NCBI RefSeq assembly: GCF_900182745.1
Contig: NZ_FXTY01000003.1
Location: forward strand, 248,001 to 312,000
Reading direction: 5' to 3'
DNA: 64,000 nt
Origin: Shimia sagamensis
Lineage (GTDB): Bacteria; Pseudomonadota; Alphaproteobacteria; Rhodobacterales; Rhodobacteraceae
A program made the position numbers and the translations under genes. Shown here in pieces: positions 36,935-45,655 of this stretch. The notes beneath the pieces are model-generated. The model saw only the letters and a program-made list of their open reading frames with translations. It did not search any database and was not told where the DNA came from. The number at the start of each line of letters is the position of its first letter. Positions within the stretch are counted from its first letter, which is position 1.

Positions 36935-37113
36935 GCTGCCCGATCTGTAAGAAATTCACGGTGCAAAGCTATCGTCCGTTCTGCTCCAAGCGCTGTGCGG
37001 ACATTGATCTGGGCAAGTGGTTTGGCGGCGACTATGCGGTCCCCTCACACGATCCGGAAGAGGCGATTGAGGCTTTGGAAGCGATTGAAAAGCAGTCATC
37101 GCGATTGCATTGA
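36931..37113 (+). CDS. yacG: DNA gyrase inhibitor YacG
   Basis: The 60-residue zinc protein has four cysteines in the CxxC-x11-CxxxC arrangement (C3, C6, C18, C22; CPIC and FCSKRCADIDLGKW). YacG binds GyrB and inhibits gyrase. It starts at TTG 36931, which overlaps the RNase stop (TTGA). It ends the murA block, and tRNA-Phe follows 79 bases later. Confidence 0.93.
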   Translation: MSCPICKKFTVQSYRPFCSKRCADIDLGKWFGGDYAVPSHDPEEAIEALEAIEKQSSRLH

Positions 37114-37192
37114 ATTTTTTGTCGAATCCCTCTGGACAGCCCTTGTTGGCTGTCATAGAAGGCCTGCACCCAAGGCGAACAAGCCTTCCCGT

Positions 37193-37267
37193 GCCCGGGT
37201 AGCTCAGGGGTAGAGCAGTGGATTGAAAATCCTCGTGTCGGTGGTTCGATTCCGCCCCTGGGCACCA
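37193..37267 (+). tRNA. tRNA-Phe (anticodon GAA), likely integration site
   Basis: The cloverleaf has 75 bases: acceptor GCCCGGG/CCTGGGC, D-arm GCTC-AGGGGTA-GAGC, anticodon loop TTGAAAA (GAA), T-arm GGTGG-TTCGATT-CCGCC, discriminator A and encoded CCA. The integrase gene begins 166 bases downstream, the typical place for a tRNA-targeted island. I could not find a duplicated tRNA 3' end elsewhere in the window. Confidence 0.96.
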
Positions 37268-37432
37268 CTATTACTTCCAAGATAATCTATCGTGGTCCTG
37301 AAAACGTCAGGGTATATGGACTTATTGCACTTTGGTCGTCCAGAATAGTGCATTGCAGTCCATCGGTATCTACCCCCATTGAGGGTGCATTTGGGGGTAC
37401 CGCTGGCTAAGTTCAGAAAGGATACCCCCACG

Positions 37433-38629
37433 TTGTCCAACTTGACCGATGCGAAGATTCGCGCACTCAAGCCAAGAGAGAAGAGTTTTAAGGTTTCTGA
37501 CTTTGATGGCCTCTATGTGCTCGTGGCAAAATCTGGCTCCAAGCTGTGGCGATTCAAGTACAGAATTCACGGCAAAGAGAAGTTGCTCGCGTTTGGCCGG
37601 TACCCTGAAATTGGGTTAAAGCAAGCCCGAGCAATGCGTGATGCCGCTAGGGAGGCTGTTGCCCAAGGATTGGATCCCTCCGAGCTTCGTAAGGAAAGTG
37701 CATGGCTAGAGCAGGAGGCTCAGGGGCTGACATTTGCAGCGATTGCTAAAGAAGTGCTCGAGAAAAAGGTTAAAGAGGGTAAGGCGCCAGCGACTTTGAG
37801 TAAAACTGAGTGGTTGCATGGACTTCTTTGCGCAGACCTTGGCGGGCGTCCAATTGGTAAGATCACACCGCGGGAAGTGCTGGTTCCCTTGAAGAGGCAA
37901 GAGAGCCGCGGAAAGTTCGAAACCGCCCTGCGTATGCGTGCTGCCGCGAGCGCTGTCTTCCGGTATGCGATTGCAGTTGGCCATCTGGACAACGACCCGA
38001 CCTACGCGCTCAAGGCTGCGCTCGTCAGGCCGCAGGTAAAGCATCGGTCTGCGATCACGGATCCTGCGAAGGTAGGCGGCCTTCTGCGCGCGATAGATGG
38101 GTATGAGGGGGATCCCTTAACCCGGATCGCTCTTTCCTTACTTGCCTATACAGCGTTGCGTCCGGGAGAAGTGCGTTTTGCCGAGTGGAACCACATAAAC
38201 TTGAGTGCGGCGGTTTGGACTGTACCTGAGAAACTGGCGAAAACTCGGCGCGAACATACAATACCTTTGTCAAAGCAGGCCTTGGATCTGCTGGTTGAAT
38301 TGCAGGCCTATACCGCAGGGCGGACCGAACTCCTGTACTCATCGAGATCGAAGAGTAGGGTCATGAGTGAAAACACTCTGAACGCTGCGTTACGCACGAT
38401 GGGTTACAGCGGTAACAGAATGACTTCACACGGCTTTCGATCAACATTCTCCACCTTGGCCAACGAAAGCGGAATGTGGCACCCGGATGCGGTTGAACGT
38501 GCTTTGGCTCATGTCGAAAGCAATGAGGTTCGCAAGGCTTACGCGCGCGGAGCGCATTGGGAGGAGCGAGTGAGGATGGCGCAGTGGTGGGGGAACTACC
38601 TAGATGAACTCAAGGCACCTGGTGCCTGA
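37433..38629 (+). CDS. P4-type tyrosine integrase
   Basis: The 398-residue recombinase has the DUF4102 N-terminal arm-binding domain (TDAKIRALKPREKSFKVSDF) at residues 4-80 and a tyrosine recombinase catalytic domain. All key residues are visible: Arg in ALRPGEVRF, HGFRSTF (His-x-x-Arg), HVESNEVRKAYARG (Tyr). It should therefore be active in excision or integration. TTG 37433 was chosen because the family N-terminus begins there and AAAGGA lies 11 bases upstream; an in-frame TTG at 37379 would add 18 residues. It lies beside its probable target tRNA. Confidence 0.92.
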   Translation: MSNLTDAKIRALKPREKSFKVSDFDGLYVLVAKSGSKLWRFKYRIHGKEKLLAFGRYPEIGLKQARAMRDAAREAVAQGLDPSELRKESAWLEQEAQGLTFAAIAKEVLEKKVKEGKAPATLSKTEWLHGLLCADLGGRPIGKITPREVLVPLKRQESRGKFETALRMRAAASAVFRYAIAVGHLDNDPTYALKAALVRPQVKHRSAITDPAKVGGLLRAIDGYEGDPLTRIALSLLAYTALRPGEVRFAEWNHINLSAAVWTVPEKLAKTRREHTIPLSKQALDLLVELQAYTAGRTELLYSSRSKSRVMSENTLNAALRTMGYSGNRMTSHGFRSTFSTLANESGMWHPDAVERALAHVESNEVRKAYARGAHWEERVRMAQWWGNYLDELKAPGA

Positions 38630-39152
38630 AGACACGAAAAGAAGTCTGCTACCCAATCGCCAAAAAAATTCGCAGATTCGCAGATTCGCAAGGCGTATGC
38701 TGTATTTCCATTTGAAGAGTTTGACGAAGCAATGCCAAAAGGGTCGCCTTCCTGCCTGGCCGTCGGGAGGGATTGATGAATTTGACCTCGTTGTCGAAGT
38801 GGGGTGTAAGGCGGTATCTCGCTGCCTTCATTCTCAGAGTTTCATCTGCTCTGTTATTGGCTTGAAAATTGGGGTTGCCGCGCCTGTCTTTCGACCGTGA
38901 ACGGCCCACAAGAGACATTCATCACAATCGATGTTGACGCAGTGCGGCTTCACCAGACCGGACTTTCTCTGCGGCTGCATGATCCGGGGGCTCTTGAACT
39001 TGCAGTCTGCGGGTTTTGCTGCCTTTCAGACAACATCTTCAATGGCGGATTTTCGAAACTACTTGCGTTCTGCCCTTGGAATTGGCCAGCCGTTAGTGGG
39101 ATTACTAAGTAATAAAGCCGTCGGGCAACTTGTCTTCTCATCGTGCCTTAAC
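38630..39152. other. Gene-free stretch at island left, with a short tandem repeat
   Basis: About 520 bases between the integrase and AraC gene contain no recognised gene. ATTCGCAG occurs three times in tandem at 38668-38691 (the last with one change). Open frames on both strands (for example 38604-38900 and 38649-38918) resemble no family and may be decayed mobile-element sequence. Confidence 0.5.
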
Positions 39153-40100
39153 CTAGTCGCGGGCGAATGTAGAAAGACTCCGTTCTTGTTGTTTGGACAA
39201 GTTGCGTTGTCGAGAAGCTTTGCGATATTTCGAGGGAGTCATTCCTGTCTTTCGCAAGAACGTTCTATTGAAGTTGGCGATATTGTTGAAACCTGCTTCG
39301 AAACAGATCGAGGTGATCGCGTCGTCGGTTTCGAGCAACAGCTTCCCGGCCATCCAAAGGCGCAGCGAGGTCATGTGCTCTGAGAAAGTATTGCCTGTCT
39401 TGCTTTTGAAGAAGCGCGAAAAGGCGCTTTCTGACATGCCTACGACCTCAGCCACCTCTTTGAGGGAAGGGGAGTCCAGAAAGTTTCGCTGCAGGTAGTC
39501 AAGAGCCGCTTCGATCACCTTGTGATCTTTGACCCCTTTGATGTGGTCTTCGACGCTGAAGGCCTCGGAAGAGAGCACCGACACGTCTTCCGAGCGGGAC
39601 AACACTGAAAGCAGTTCAATCATTTTGGACAAATCGGCCAGACTCCCGGACCCATCCATGCTTTCCAGGATTCTCCGTCCGACGTCTCGCGTATCGCCAA
39701 TGAACTCCAGACCCCGAGCAGCCTTTGCAAACATCTCTTCGACCCGTTTTAGTTCCGGAAACCCATTTGCAGCATTCAAAAAGACATGAGGGTCAAACTG
39801 CAGCACGATATCCCGCGCTTCGAGGAGTTCGTCGCCGATATAGGGCGTAATCCAATTGTGCGGCAGGTCTGATCCGACCAAATAGAGGTGTCCTGCTTCG
39901 AACTGGCCGATGTGATCACCAACATAGGCAAGCCCCGAGGAATGGCGAATCAAGTGAATCTCGAACTCGGGATGATAGTTCCAAACGTTCCTCTCCCAAG
40001 GATAGTCATCAACGCGCCAGAGAAAGCTGTGACCGGGCTGGATTTCGACCTGTTCAAAAAACGCATGTGTTTCAGTTGGGTTTATGGGTTCTGGCCGCAT
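39153..40100 (-). CDS. AraC family transcriptional regulator
   Basis: The 315-residue protein has an N-terminal cupin-like sensing domain (HPEFEIHLIRHSSGLAYVGD, GHLYLVGSDLPHNW) and a C-terminal pair of helix-turn-helix motifs (SPSLKEVAEVVGMSESAFSR, then TSICFEAGFNNIANFNRTF) in the last 100 residues. It is divergent from the binding-protein gene, and an inverted repeat lies in the shared region. It probably activates the downstream operon in response to a sugar alcohol, which is inference from position. Confidence 0.92.
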   Translation of the reverse strand: MRPEPINPTETHAFFEQVEIQPGHSFLWRVDDYPWERNVWNYHPEFEIHLIRHSSGLAYVGDHIGQFEAGHLYLVGSDLPHNWITPYIGDELLEARDIVLQFDPHVFLNAANGFPELKRVEEMFAKAARGLEFIGDTRDVGRRILESMDGSGSLADLSKMIELLSVLSRSEDVSVLSSEAFSVEDHIKGVKDHKVIEAALDYLQRNFLDSPSLKEVAEVVGMSESAFSRFFKSKTGNTFSEHMTSLRLWMAGKLLLETDDAITSICFEAGFNNIANFNRTFLRKTGMTPSKYRKASRQRNLSKQQERSLSTFARD

Positions 40101-40139
40101 GGAAAACTCCAGTTAGAATCAATCTGTCTGTCTTGTAGT

Positions 40140-40156
40140 GCGGAAGTGATTTCCGC
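40140..40156. promoter_or_regulatory. Inverted repeat GCGGAA-N5-TTCCGC in the araC-binding protein intergenic region
   Basis: GCGGAA at 40140-40145 and TTCCGC at 40151-40156 form a perfect inverted repeat. It lies 39 bases from the AraC start and 90 bases before the binding protein start, so it may control both divergent genes. Confidence 0.4.
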
Positions 40157-40246
40157 AAAATAGTATAGAAGTGTCGCATGGGGAACTGTAGTCTTGGAAT
40201 TCGCAAGCACGCATAGTCTAGGTCAAGCCCGATCGGAGGAGAGGGC

Positions 40247-41542
40247 ATGAAAAACCTTTGGGAGGAATACCTAGTGAAAATTAAGAGCCACCTCAAAACC
40301 ACTGCGACTTCCGTTGCCGTGATTCTTGCAAGTCAGGCTGCTTTGGCAGCTGGTGTTTGTACTGATGACGTGCGCATCCTTGCGCAGCCTCAGGCGGGGC
40401 TGACGACCACTGAAGGTTTCGCAAGCGAGTTTGAAGAACTGGCAGGTGTCGGCTTTCAGATCGACTACCTGAACGAGAACGACCGCCGCGCGAAATCTCG
40501 TGCCGACGCGTCTGTCATCGGCAAGTACAATGTGTACTATGTTGACGAGGCTAATCTGGCACAATTCGCATCAACAGGTTGGATTGCGCCACTTCTCGAC
40601 CACTACCCCGCAGAATACGACTTCGAAGATTTCGATTCCGGTCGTCAGACGACTGCGACATTTGACGGTAAAGTCTGGTTCGCCCCGATCACCGGCGGTG
40701 GCGACCTGATGGTTTACCGTACAGACGTCTTCGAGGCTGCTGGTGTTGAGCCTCCGAAAACCCTCGAAGAGCTGTTCGAAGTGGTCGAAAAAATCCACGA
40801 TCCAGAGAATGGCATTTACGGATATGCCCTTCGTGGCCAGCGCGGTTCGGGTGCAAACGTATGGCGTTGGATGCCTTACTTCCGTGGCTTCGGCGGTGAG
40901 TGGTTCAACGAAGACGGCACACCAGCGTTCAACAGCGAGGCAGCTGTCAAAGCCACTGAAACCTACCTGAAGCTGTTCGAATACTCCCCTCCCGGCACAC
41001 GTACCGGCAGCTGGGATGAATCGACCGGTGCTTTCAATTCTGGCCAAGTTGCTCTGATCGTTGAATCCGCGCCATTGGGCGGCATGTCGTTGAACCCTGA
41101 CAACTCAAACGTTTCAGACAAAGTTGCCTTTGGCACACCTCCTGCGCCTTTGACTGGCGGCGGTTATGCGCACGGTTTCGCCATTGGTTCCAAAGCCAAC
41201 GAAACAGATGCGGAGCGTGACTGTGCTGCACTTTGGATCGCTTGGGCGACATCGAAAGAGAACGAGTTGCGCCGTCTGGAAGCTGGTCAATCCGGCGAGC
41301 TGAACCGCGTCAGCGTGTTCAACAGCCCCGAGTTTGCGGAGGCATTCGGCGAGGAGCTTCCTGCTGCTCTCGAAGCAACCGCTCCGTTCACGCGTGTGAA
41401 CTTCTGGCAGAATGAAAAATGGCCTGATCTGGGCAACCGATGGGGTATCATTCTGGAAGAGCTGATCACGGGTCAGCGTACGGACATCAACGAAGCTCTC
41501 GCCGAGTTGGAAGCCTACGCAATCGAACTGAACTCAGACTAA
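40247..41542 (+). CDS. ABC transporter substrate-binding protein, family 1 (sugar/polyol)
   Basis: This 431-residue protein has an export signal ending near AALAAG and the family 1 extracellular solute-binding fold (motifs YYVDEANLAQFASTGWIAPL, DGKVWFAPITGGGDLMVYRT, FGTPPAPLTGGGYAHGFAIG). It should bind a sugar alcohol or sugar in the periplasm and deliver it to the two permeases. Two starts are plausible. ATG 40247 has GGAGGAG 5 bases upstream, and GTG 40274 has GGAGGA 7 bases upstream and gives a more typical signal peptide without the leading MKNLWEEYL. It heads the operon. Confidence 0.9.
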   Translation: MKNLWEEYLVKIKSHLKTTATSVAVILASQAALAAGVCTDDVRILAQPQAGLTTTEGFASEFEELAGVGFQIDYLNENDRRAKSRADASVIGKYNVYYVDEANLAQFASTGWIAPLLDHYPAEYDFEDFDSGRQTTATFDGKVWFAPITGGGDLMVYRTDVFEAAGVEPPKTLEELFEVVEKIHDPENGIYGYALRGQRGSGANVWRWMPYFRGFGGEWFNEDGTPAFNSEAAVKATETYLKLFEYSPPGTRTGSWDESTGAFNSGQVALIVESAPLGGMSLNPDNSNVSDKVAFGTPPAPLTGGGYAHGFAIGSKANETDAERDCAALWIAWATSKENELRRLEAGQSGELNRVSVFNSPEFAEAFGEELPAALEATAPFTRVNFWQNEKWPDLGNRWGIILEELITGQRTDINEALAELEAYAIELNSD

Positions 41543-41658
41543 GTACTTCCTCCCTACTGCAGTACGTCTGCAGTGCCACCCGGGTAGCTGCGAGGTTACC
41601 CGGGCAAGCGTACACGATTAGATTTTTGAAATCCTGGGAGCACATGAAGGGGGGCGAA

Positions 41659-42522
41659 ATGAACCGCCGCAGTTCACTGCCATATACATTCCTGATACCG
41701 ACAGTTGCATTGCTTGCAATTCTTGCACTGACACCAACGATTTACGCGTTGAATGTGTCATTCACTGACAGAACTCTGTTCTCGAGCAGCTCAAACTACA
41801 TCGGCTTCGAGAACTACATCGACCTGCTGAGCGACCGTCGCTTCGTAAACTCTGCATACGTTTCTTTGAAGTGGGAGATCATGACTGTCACAACGACGAT
41901 GATCATGGCGGTCGGGCTAGGTGTCTTGATGTTCGAATGCGCATCTCCAAAGATGCGAAACCTCTATTGTCTGATCTTTTTGATCCCCGTCTTGTTGCCC
42001 CGGGTTTGTGCGGCTTTCGTCTGGAAGTTTGCCTTTCACCCGCTGTACGGCATCGTGACCTATCCCTATCGGGCAATCACAGGCCAACCTCTGGACTTGC
42101 TCGCGGACCCGACAACCGCGCTGATGGTTGTTGGCTTTGTCGACGTCTGGCAGTGGGGATTCTTCTTCGCCGTCATTATCGTGAAACTCCTGGAATCTCT
42201 GCCACCTCAACCGATCGAAGCGGCCCGTCTGGACAACGCCAAGCCGTGGCAGATCCACTTCTATGTGACGATCCCGATGCTGAAAGCGCCGTTGATCAGT
42301 CTGGCGTTGGTGAAAGCAATTGAGTCGTTGCGTTCCTTTGACCTGATCTACGTCATGACACGCGGTGGCCCGGGTATCGCGACCGAAACCCTGGATATGT
42401 ACGCCTTTTCCCAAGGCTTCATCGAAGCTGGGAAGATTGGCTATGCCTCCAGTATCGCCGTGATCATGCTGTTGACGACGATCATTACCTTCACAATCAT
42501 CTGGAAAAGGGTGAATAAATGA
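41659..42522 (+). CDS. ABC transporter permease, carbohydrate type (first)
   Basis: The 287-residue protein has six predicted membrane helices, starting with PYTFLIPTVALLAILALTPT, and the binding-protein-dependent permease EAA-loop region (EAARLDNAKPWQIHFYVTIP). It pairs with the next permease as in MalF/MalG. The ATG at 41659 follows AGGGGGG by 6 bases; upstream in-frame codons lie in the binding-protein gene. Confidence 0.93.
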   Translation: MNRRSSLPYTFLIPTVALLAILALTPTIYALNVSFTDRTLFSSSSNYIGFENYIDLLSDRRFVNSAYVSLKWEIMTVTTTMIMAVGLGVLMFECASPKMRNLYCLIFLIPVLLPRVCAAFVWKFAFHPLYGIVTYPYRAITGQPLDLLADPTTALMVVGFVDVWQWGFFFAVIIVKLLESLPPQPIEAARLDNAKPWQIHFYVTIPMLKAPLISLALVKAIESLRSFDLIYVMTRGGPGIATETLDMYAFSQGFIEAGKIGYASSIAVIMLLTTIITFTIIWKRVNK

Positions 42523-43328
42523 TCACGCGTTTTCTCGGGAAATCCCTTCTGGTGTTCTGTGCGGCTTGCGTCCTGGTTCCCTTGCTCTGGACCTTGATGA
42601 ATGCCTTCAAAGTCAACGCAGACCTGCTCACGCCTGTGCCGCAGTTCTTCTTCGACCCGACCTTTGAGAACATCACTTATGTATTGAGCCGGCAGAGCGT
42701 TTTCGGCGCACTCTATAACTCGCTCATCATCTGCCTGTCCGCGGTGGGGCTGGGGCTGGTTCTCGGGCTGCCGGCGGCCTACGCCATTGCGCGGAACCCG
42801 AACCGGATTACACAAGAGATCCAGTTCTTTGTCCTGTCGCTGCGGTTCTTGCCCCCGGTCGCAGTCGCGATCCCGTTCATGGTGATTTGGCTGAACCTCG
42901 GCATGTATGACACCCGCTGGTCGATGATCATCACCTATTCGCTGATCACGATCTCCATCACGATTTGGCTGTCGATCCCGGGATTCCAGCAGGTTCCCAA
43001 GGAGATAGAAGAGGCCGCACGTGTCGATGGTTATGGACCCTATGCGGTGTTTGCGAAAGTGGCTCTGCCCGTTGCAATGAAATCGCTCCTTGGCGCGCTG
43101 GCCTTCAGTTTTGTGCTGGTCTGGAACGAGTTCATGCTCGCCCTGATGCTCACGACAAGTGACGCAAAAACACTTCCGATCGTGGCATCCGAAATGTCGC
43201 AACAGGGCCTGAACGTGCCCTGGGGCATCCTGAACGCCGCTGTTGTTTTACTCAGCATCCCACCTCTTTTGCTCCTCGGCCTCCTGAGCAGTTTCCTGAA
43301 CCGCTCCTTCGCCCAGAAAAATCGGTAG
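42519..43328 (+). CDS. ABC transporter permease, carbohydrate type (second)
   Basis: The 269-residue MalG-type permease has about six helices and the EAA loop (EIEEAARVDGYGPYAVFAKV). It is the partner of the preceding permease and overlaps it by ATGA. Confidence 0.93.
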   Translation: MITRFLGKSLLVFCAACVLVPLLWTLMNAFKVNADLLTPVPQFFFDPTFENITYVLSRQSVFGALYNSLIICLSAVGLGLVLGLPAAYAIARNPNRITQEIQFFVLSLRFLPPVAVAIPFMVIWLNLGMYDTRWSMIITYSLITISITIWLSIPGFQQVPKEIEEAARVDGYGPYAVFAKVALPVAMKSLLGALAFSFVLVWNEFMLALMLTTSDAKTLPIVASEMSQQGLNVPWGILNAAVVLLSIPPLLLLGLLSSFLNRSFAQKNR

Positions 43329-43340
43329 AAAGTTATCACC

Positions 43341-44387
43341 ATGAAAGCACTTGTTTTAGAGCGGGTCGGAGAGCTGTCGATCAGAGACATCGATCTTCCC
43401 GATACGGTTGGAGCCAACGACGTAAAGATTGCAATCGATACAGTTGGTGTCTGCGGGAGCGATGTCCATTATTACACACACGGCCGGATTGGCGATTTTG
43501 TCGTCAAGGACCCTATGGTCCTTGGCCACGAAGGGGCAGGGACAGTCATTGAGGTTGGCGGTGCTGTTAAACACCTCGAGGTTGGAGACCGTGTCTGTAT
43601 GGAGCCAGGGGTCCCCGATCCAACATCCCGCGCTTCAAAGCTAGGGATCTACAATGTTGACCCCGCGGTGACCTTCTGGGCGACGCCACCAGACCACGGT
43701 ATCTTGACAAATGAAGTAGTGCATCCCGCCGCCTTCACATACCGGTTGCCTGACGCAGTCAGCTTCGCCGAAGGTGCGATGGTCGAACCATTTGCGATCG
43801 GCATGCAGGCTGCCGCACGGGCAAAGATCACTCCCGGCGATGTTGCAGTCGTCACTGGCTGCGGAACCATCGGGATCATGGTCGCTTTGGCTGCACTTGC
43901 GGGTGGGTGTAGCAAAGTGATTATCTCTGATGTCAGCGCAGAAAAACTTGAAATCGCTGTTCGGTATGACGGCGTTATTCCGGTCAACGTCGCTGAAGGT
44001 ACACTCCAAGCTGCTGTCGACGAACACACGTCGGGCTGGGGCGCCGATGTTGTGTTCGAGGCGAGCGGCGCGCCTAGCGTGTTGAACGATGCGGTGCGCG
44101 CCGTGCGACCCGGTGGATGCCTGGTTATGGTCGGCATGCCGCCCAGTGAAATCCCATTCGATTTGAACGCGGCAATCGCGCGGGAAATCCGTATCGAAAC
44201 CGTGTTTCGCTATGCCAACGTCTTTGATCGCGCGCTGGAGCTGATCGCCTCCGGCAAGGTCGATTTGAAGCCTCTGATTTCGGAGACTTTTTCTTTCGAC
44301 CAGAGCATCGAGGCGTTTGAACGAGCCGCAAAAGGCTTGCCCACTGATATTAAACTGCAAATCAAAATTGCAGTTTCAGGAGACTAA
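43341..44387 (+). CDS. Zinc-dependent polyol dehydrogenase, xylitol/sorbitol dehydrogenase family
   Basis: The 348-residue medium-chain dehydrogenase has the catalytic zinc site [11 protein letters not shown] (C38), LGHEGAGTV and a third ligand Glu at about 149, and the NAD motif [19 protein letters not shown]. It should oxidise a sugar alcohol such as xylitol, D-arabinitol or sorbitol to a ketose using NAD. The structural zinc lobe is degenerate: the four conserved cysteines are missing in [20 protein letters not shown], as in some polyol dehydrogenases that have only catalytic zinc. It lies between the permeases and the ATPase gene in the operon. Confidence 0.92.
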   Translation: MKALVLERVGELSIRDIDLPDTVGANDVKIAIDTVGVCGSDVHYYTHGRIGDFVVKDPMVLGHEGAGTVIEVGGAVKHLEVGDRVCMEPGVPDPTSRASKLGIYNVDPAVTFWATPPDHGILTNEVVHPAAFTYRLPDAVSFAEGAMVEPFAIGMQAAARAKITPGDVAVVTGCGTIGIMVALAALAGGCSKVIISDVSAEKLEIAVRYDGVIPVNVAEGTLQAAVDEHTSGWGADVVFEASGAPSVLNDAVRAVRPGGCLVMVGMPPSEIPFDLNAAIAREIRIETVFRYANVFDRALELIASGKVDLKPLISETFSFDQSIEAFERAAKGLPTDIKLQIKIAVSGD

Positions 44388-44390
44388 GTT

Positions 44391-45476
44391 ATGGCTGAGA
44401 TCGTGTGCCAAAATATAAAGAAAAACTATGGTGCGGTCGAGGTTGTTCCCGACTTCAGCCTGCATGTGGAAGACCATGAGTTCATCGTCTTCCTAGGCCC
44501 GTCTGGTTGCGGGAAATCAACGATGCTGCGCATGTTGGCTGGCCTTGAGGAAATCACCGGCGGCCAACTCATGATTGGCGGCAAGGTTGTTAATGATCTT
44601 GAACCGCGGGATCGTGGCATCGCGATGGTGTTCCAGAACTATGCGCTCTATCCGCATATGACGATCCGTGACAACATCGCGTTCGGACTGCGTCGCATCA
44701 AGGTGCCTGAACACGAAATCAAATCACGAACCGAGGACGTGACATCGGTCTTGGGTTTGGGGCCCTATCTGGACCGAAAGCCCACGGAACTGTCTGGTGG
44801 TCAGCAGCAGCGTGTCGCCATTGCACGTGCTATGATCAAAACGCCTGACGTGTTCCTCTTTGATGAACCTTTGTCCAACCTTGACGCAAAACTACGTGCA
44901 ACAATGCGTGAAGAGATCGCGCGGCTACACAAGAAGCTGCGCACAACGACCGTCTACGTGACTCATGACCAGATGGAAGCCATGACACTCGCCGATCGCA
45001 TCGTCTTGATGAAAGACGGTCAAATTGAGCAGGTCGGAAGTCCTGAAGAAATATACGAGCGCCCGGTTTCGCGCTTTGTTGCGAGCTTCATCGGCACGCC
45101 GGCTATGAACTTCATAGAATTGAAGGTCGAGCAGTCCGGCACAGAATGGTTCGTGGTCGGCGAAGGTGTGAAGTTAACATTCGATTCGTCGCGCTTCGAT
45201 GTCTCAGTTGGGCAGCAAGTCACGCTGGGTGTGCGGCCAAGTGATTTCGAGGCAGTCAGTGAAGTCACTGATCGGACTTTGGCCGGTGAATGCGACTTGA
45301 TTGAATATCATGGCGATCAGGCTCTTGTCAGCTTCAGGGTCGGCAGTGTTCACCTTCATGCTCTCGTTGCTGCACGGCAAAGGCCGTCTGAGGACGAGCA
45401 TGTTTTGTTCCAGATCCGTCAGAACACCTCGCATCTGTTTGACGCGACAACGGGGCGGTCTTTGCTTAAGCAATGA
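44391..45476 (+). CDS. ABC transporter ATP-binding protein (MalK/UgpC type)
   Basis: The 361-residue ATPase has Walker A GPSGCGKST, Q-loop NYALYPHMTI, signature LSGGQQQRVAIARA, Walker B FLFDEPLSNLDAKLR and switch His (TVYVTHDQMEA). A C-terminal TOBE/OB regulatory domain lies at residues 240-361. It completes the sugar importer. It is followed by a perfect hairpin before xylB. Confidence 0.94.
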   Translation: MAEIVCQNIKKNYGAVEVVPDFSLHVEDHEFIVFLGPSGCGKSTMLRMLAGLEEITGGQLMIGGKVVNDLEPRDRGIAMVFQNYALYPHMTIRDNIAFGLRRIKVPEHEIKSRTEDVTSVLGLGPYLDRKPTELSGGQQQRVAIARAMIKTPDVFLFDEPLSNLDAKLRATMREEIARLHKKLRTTTVYVTHDQMEAMTLADRIVLMKDGQIEQVGSPEEIYERPVSRFVASFIGTPAMNFIELKVEQSGTEWFVVGEGVKLTFDSSRFDVSVGQQVTLGVRPSDFEAVSEVTDRTLAGECDLIEYHGDQALVSFRVGSVHLHALVAARQRPSEDEHVLFQIRQNTSHLFDATTGRSLLKQ

Positions 45477-45494
45477 TCCCTTAATGTACCAACA

Positions 45495-45519
45495 GATTGG
45501 TCGGGCACTCCGACCAATC
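45495..45519 (+). promoter_or_regulatory. Perfect 10-bp hairpin between ABC ATPase and xylulokinase genes
   Basis: GATTGGTCGG and CCGACCAATC flank a GCACT loop with no mismatch. There is no following T-run, so it is not a classical terminator. It may limit read-through or stabilise the upstream mRNA, separating transporter from catabolic gene expression. Confidence 0.6.
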
Positions 45520-45655
45520 GCTCTGACTGGGGGGCGTGCGGCATGAGACATCAGCGCCGCTGGCGCAGAAACAATAAAAGGTTTCGCTCGCTGAGCCACT
45601 CAATCCGCCCACCACCGACTGAACGACAACGGCACCATAAACTGCGGAGTATCAT

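Noticed and set aside
37032-37280. Minus-strand frame containing GGIEPPTRGFSIHCSTPELPGHG
   Set aside because: It is the translated antisense of tRNA-Phe, a common false gene.
38668-38691. Triple ATTCGCAG repeat as a CRISPR
   Set aside because: Eight-base units without spacers are not a CRISPR array.
41388-41405. Second copy of the GTTCACGCGTGAAC-like palindrome in the binding-protein gene
   Set aside because: It is only partly symmetrical and lies inside coding sequence, so it is likely chance.
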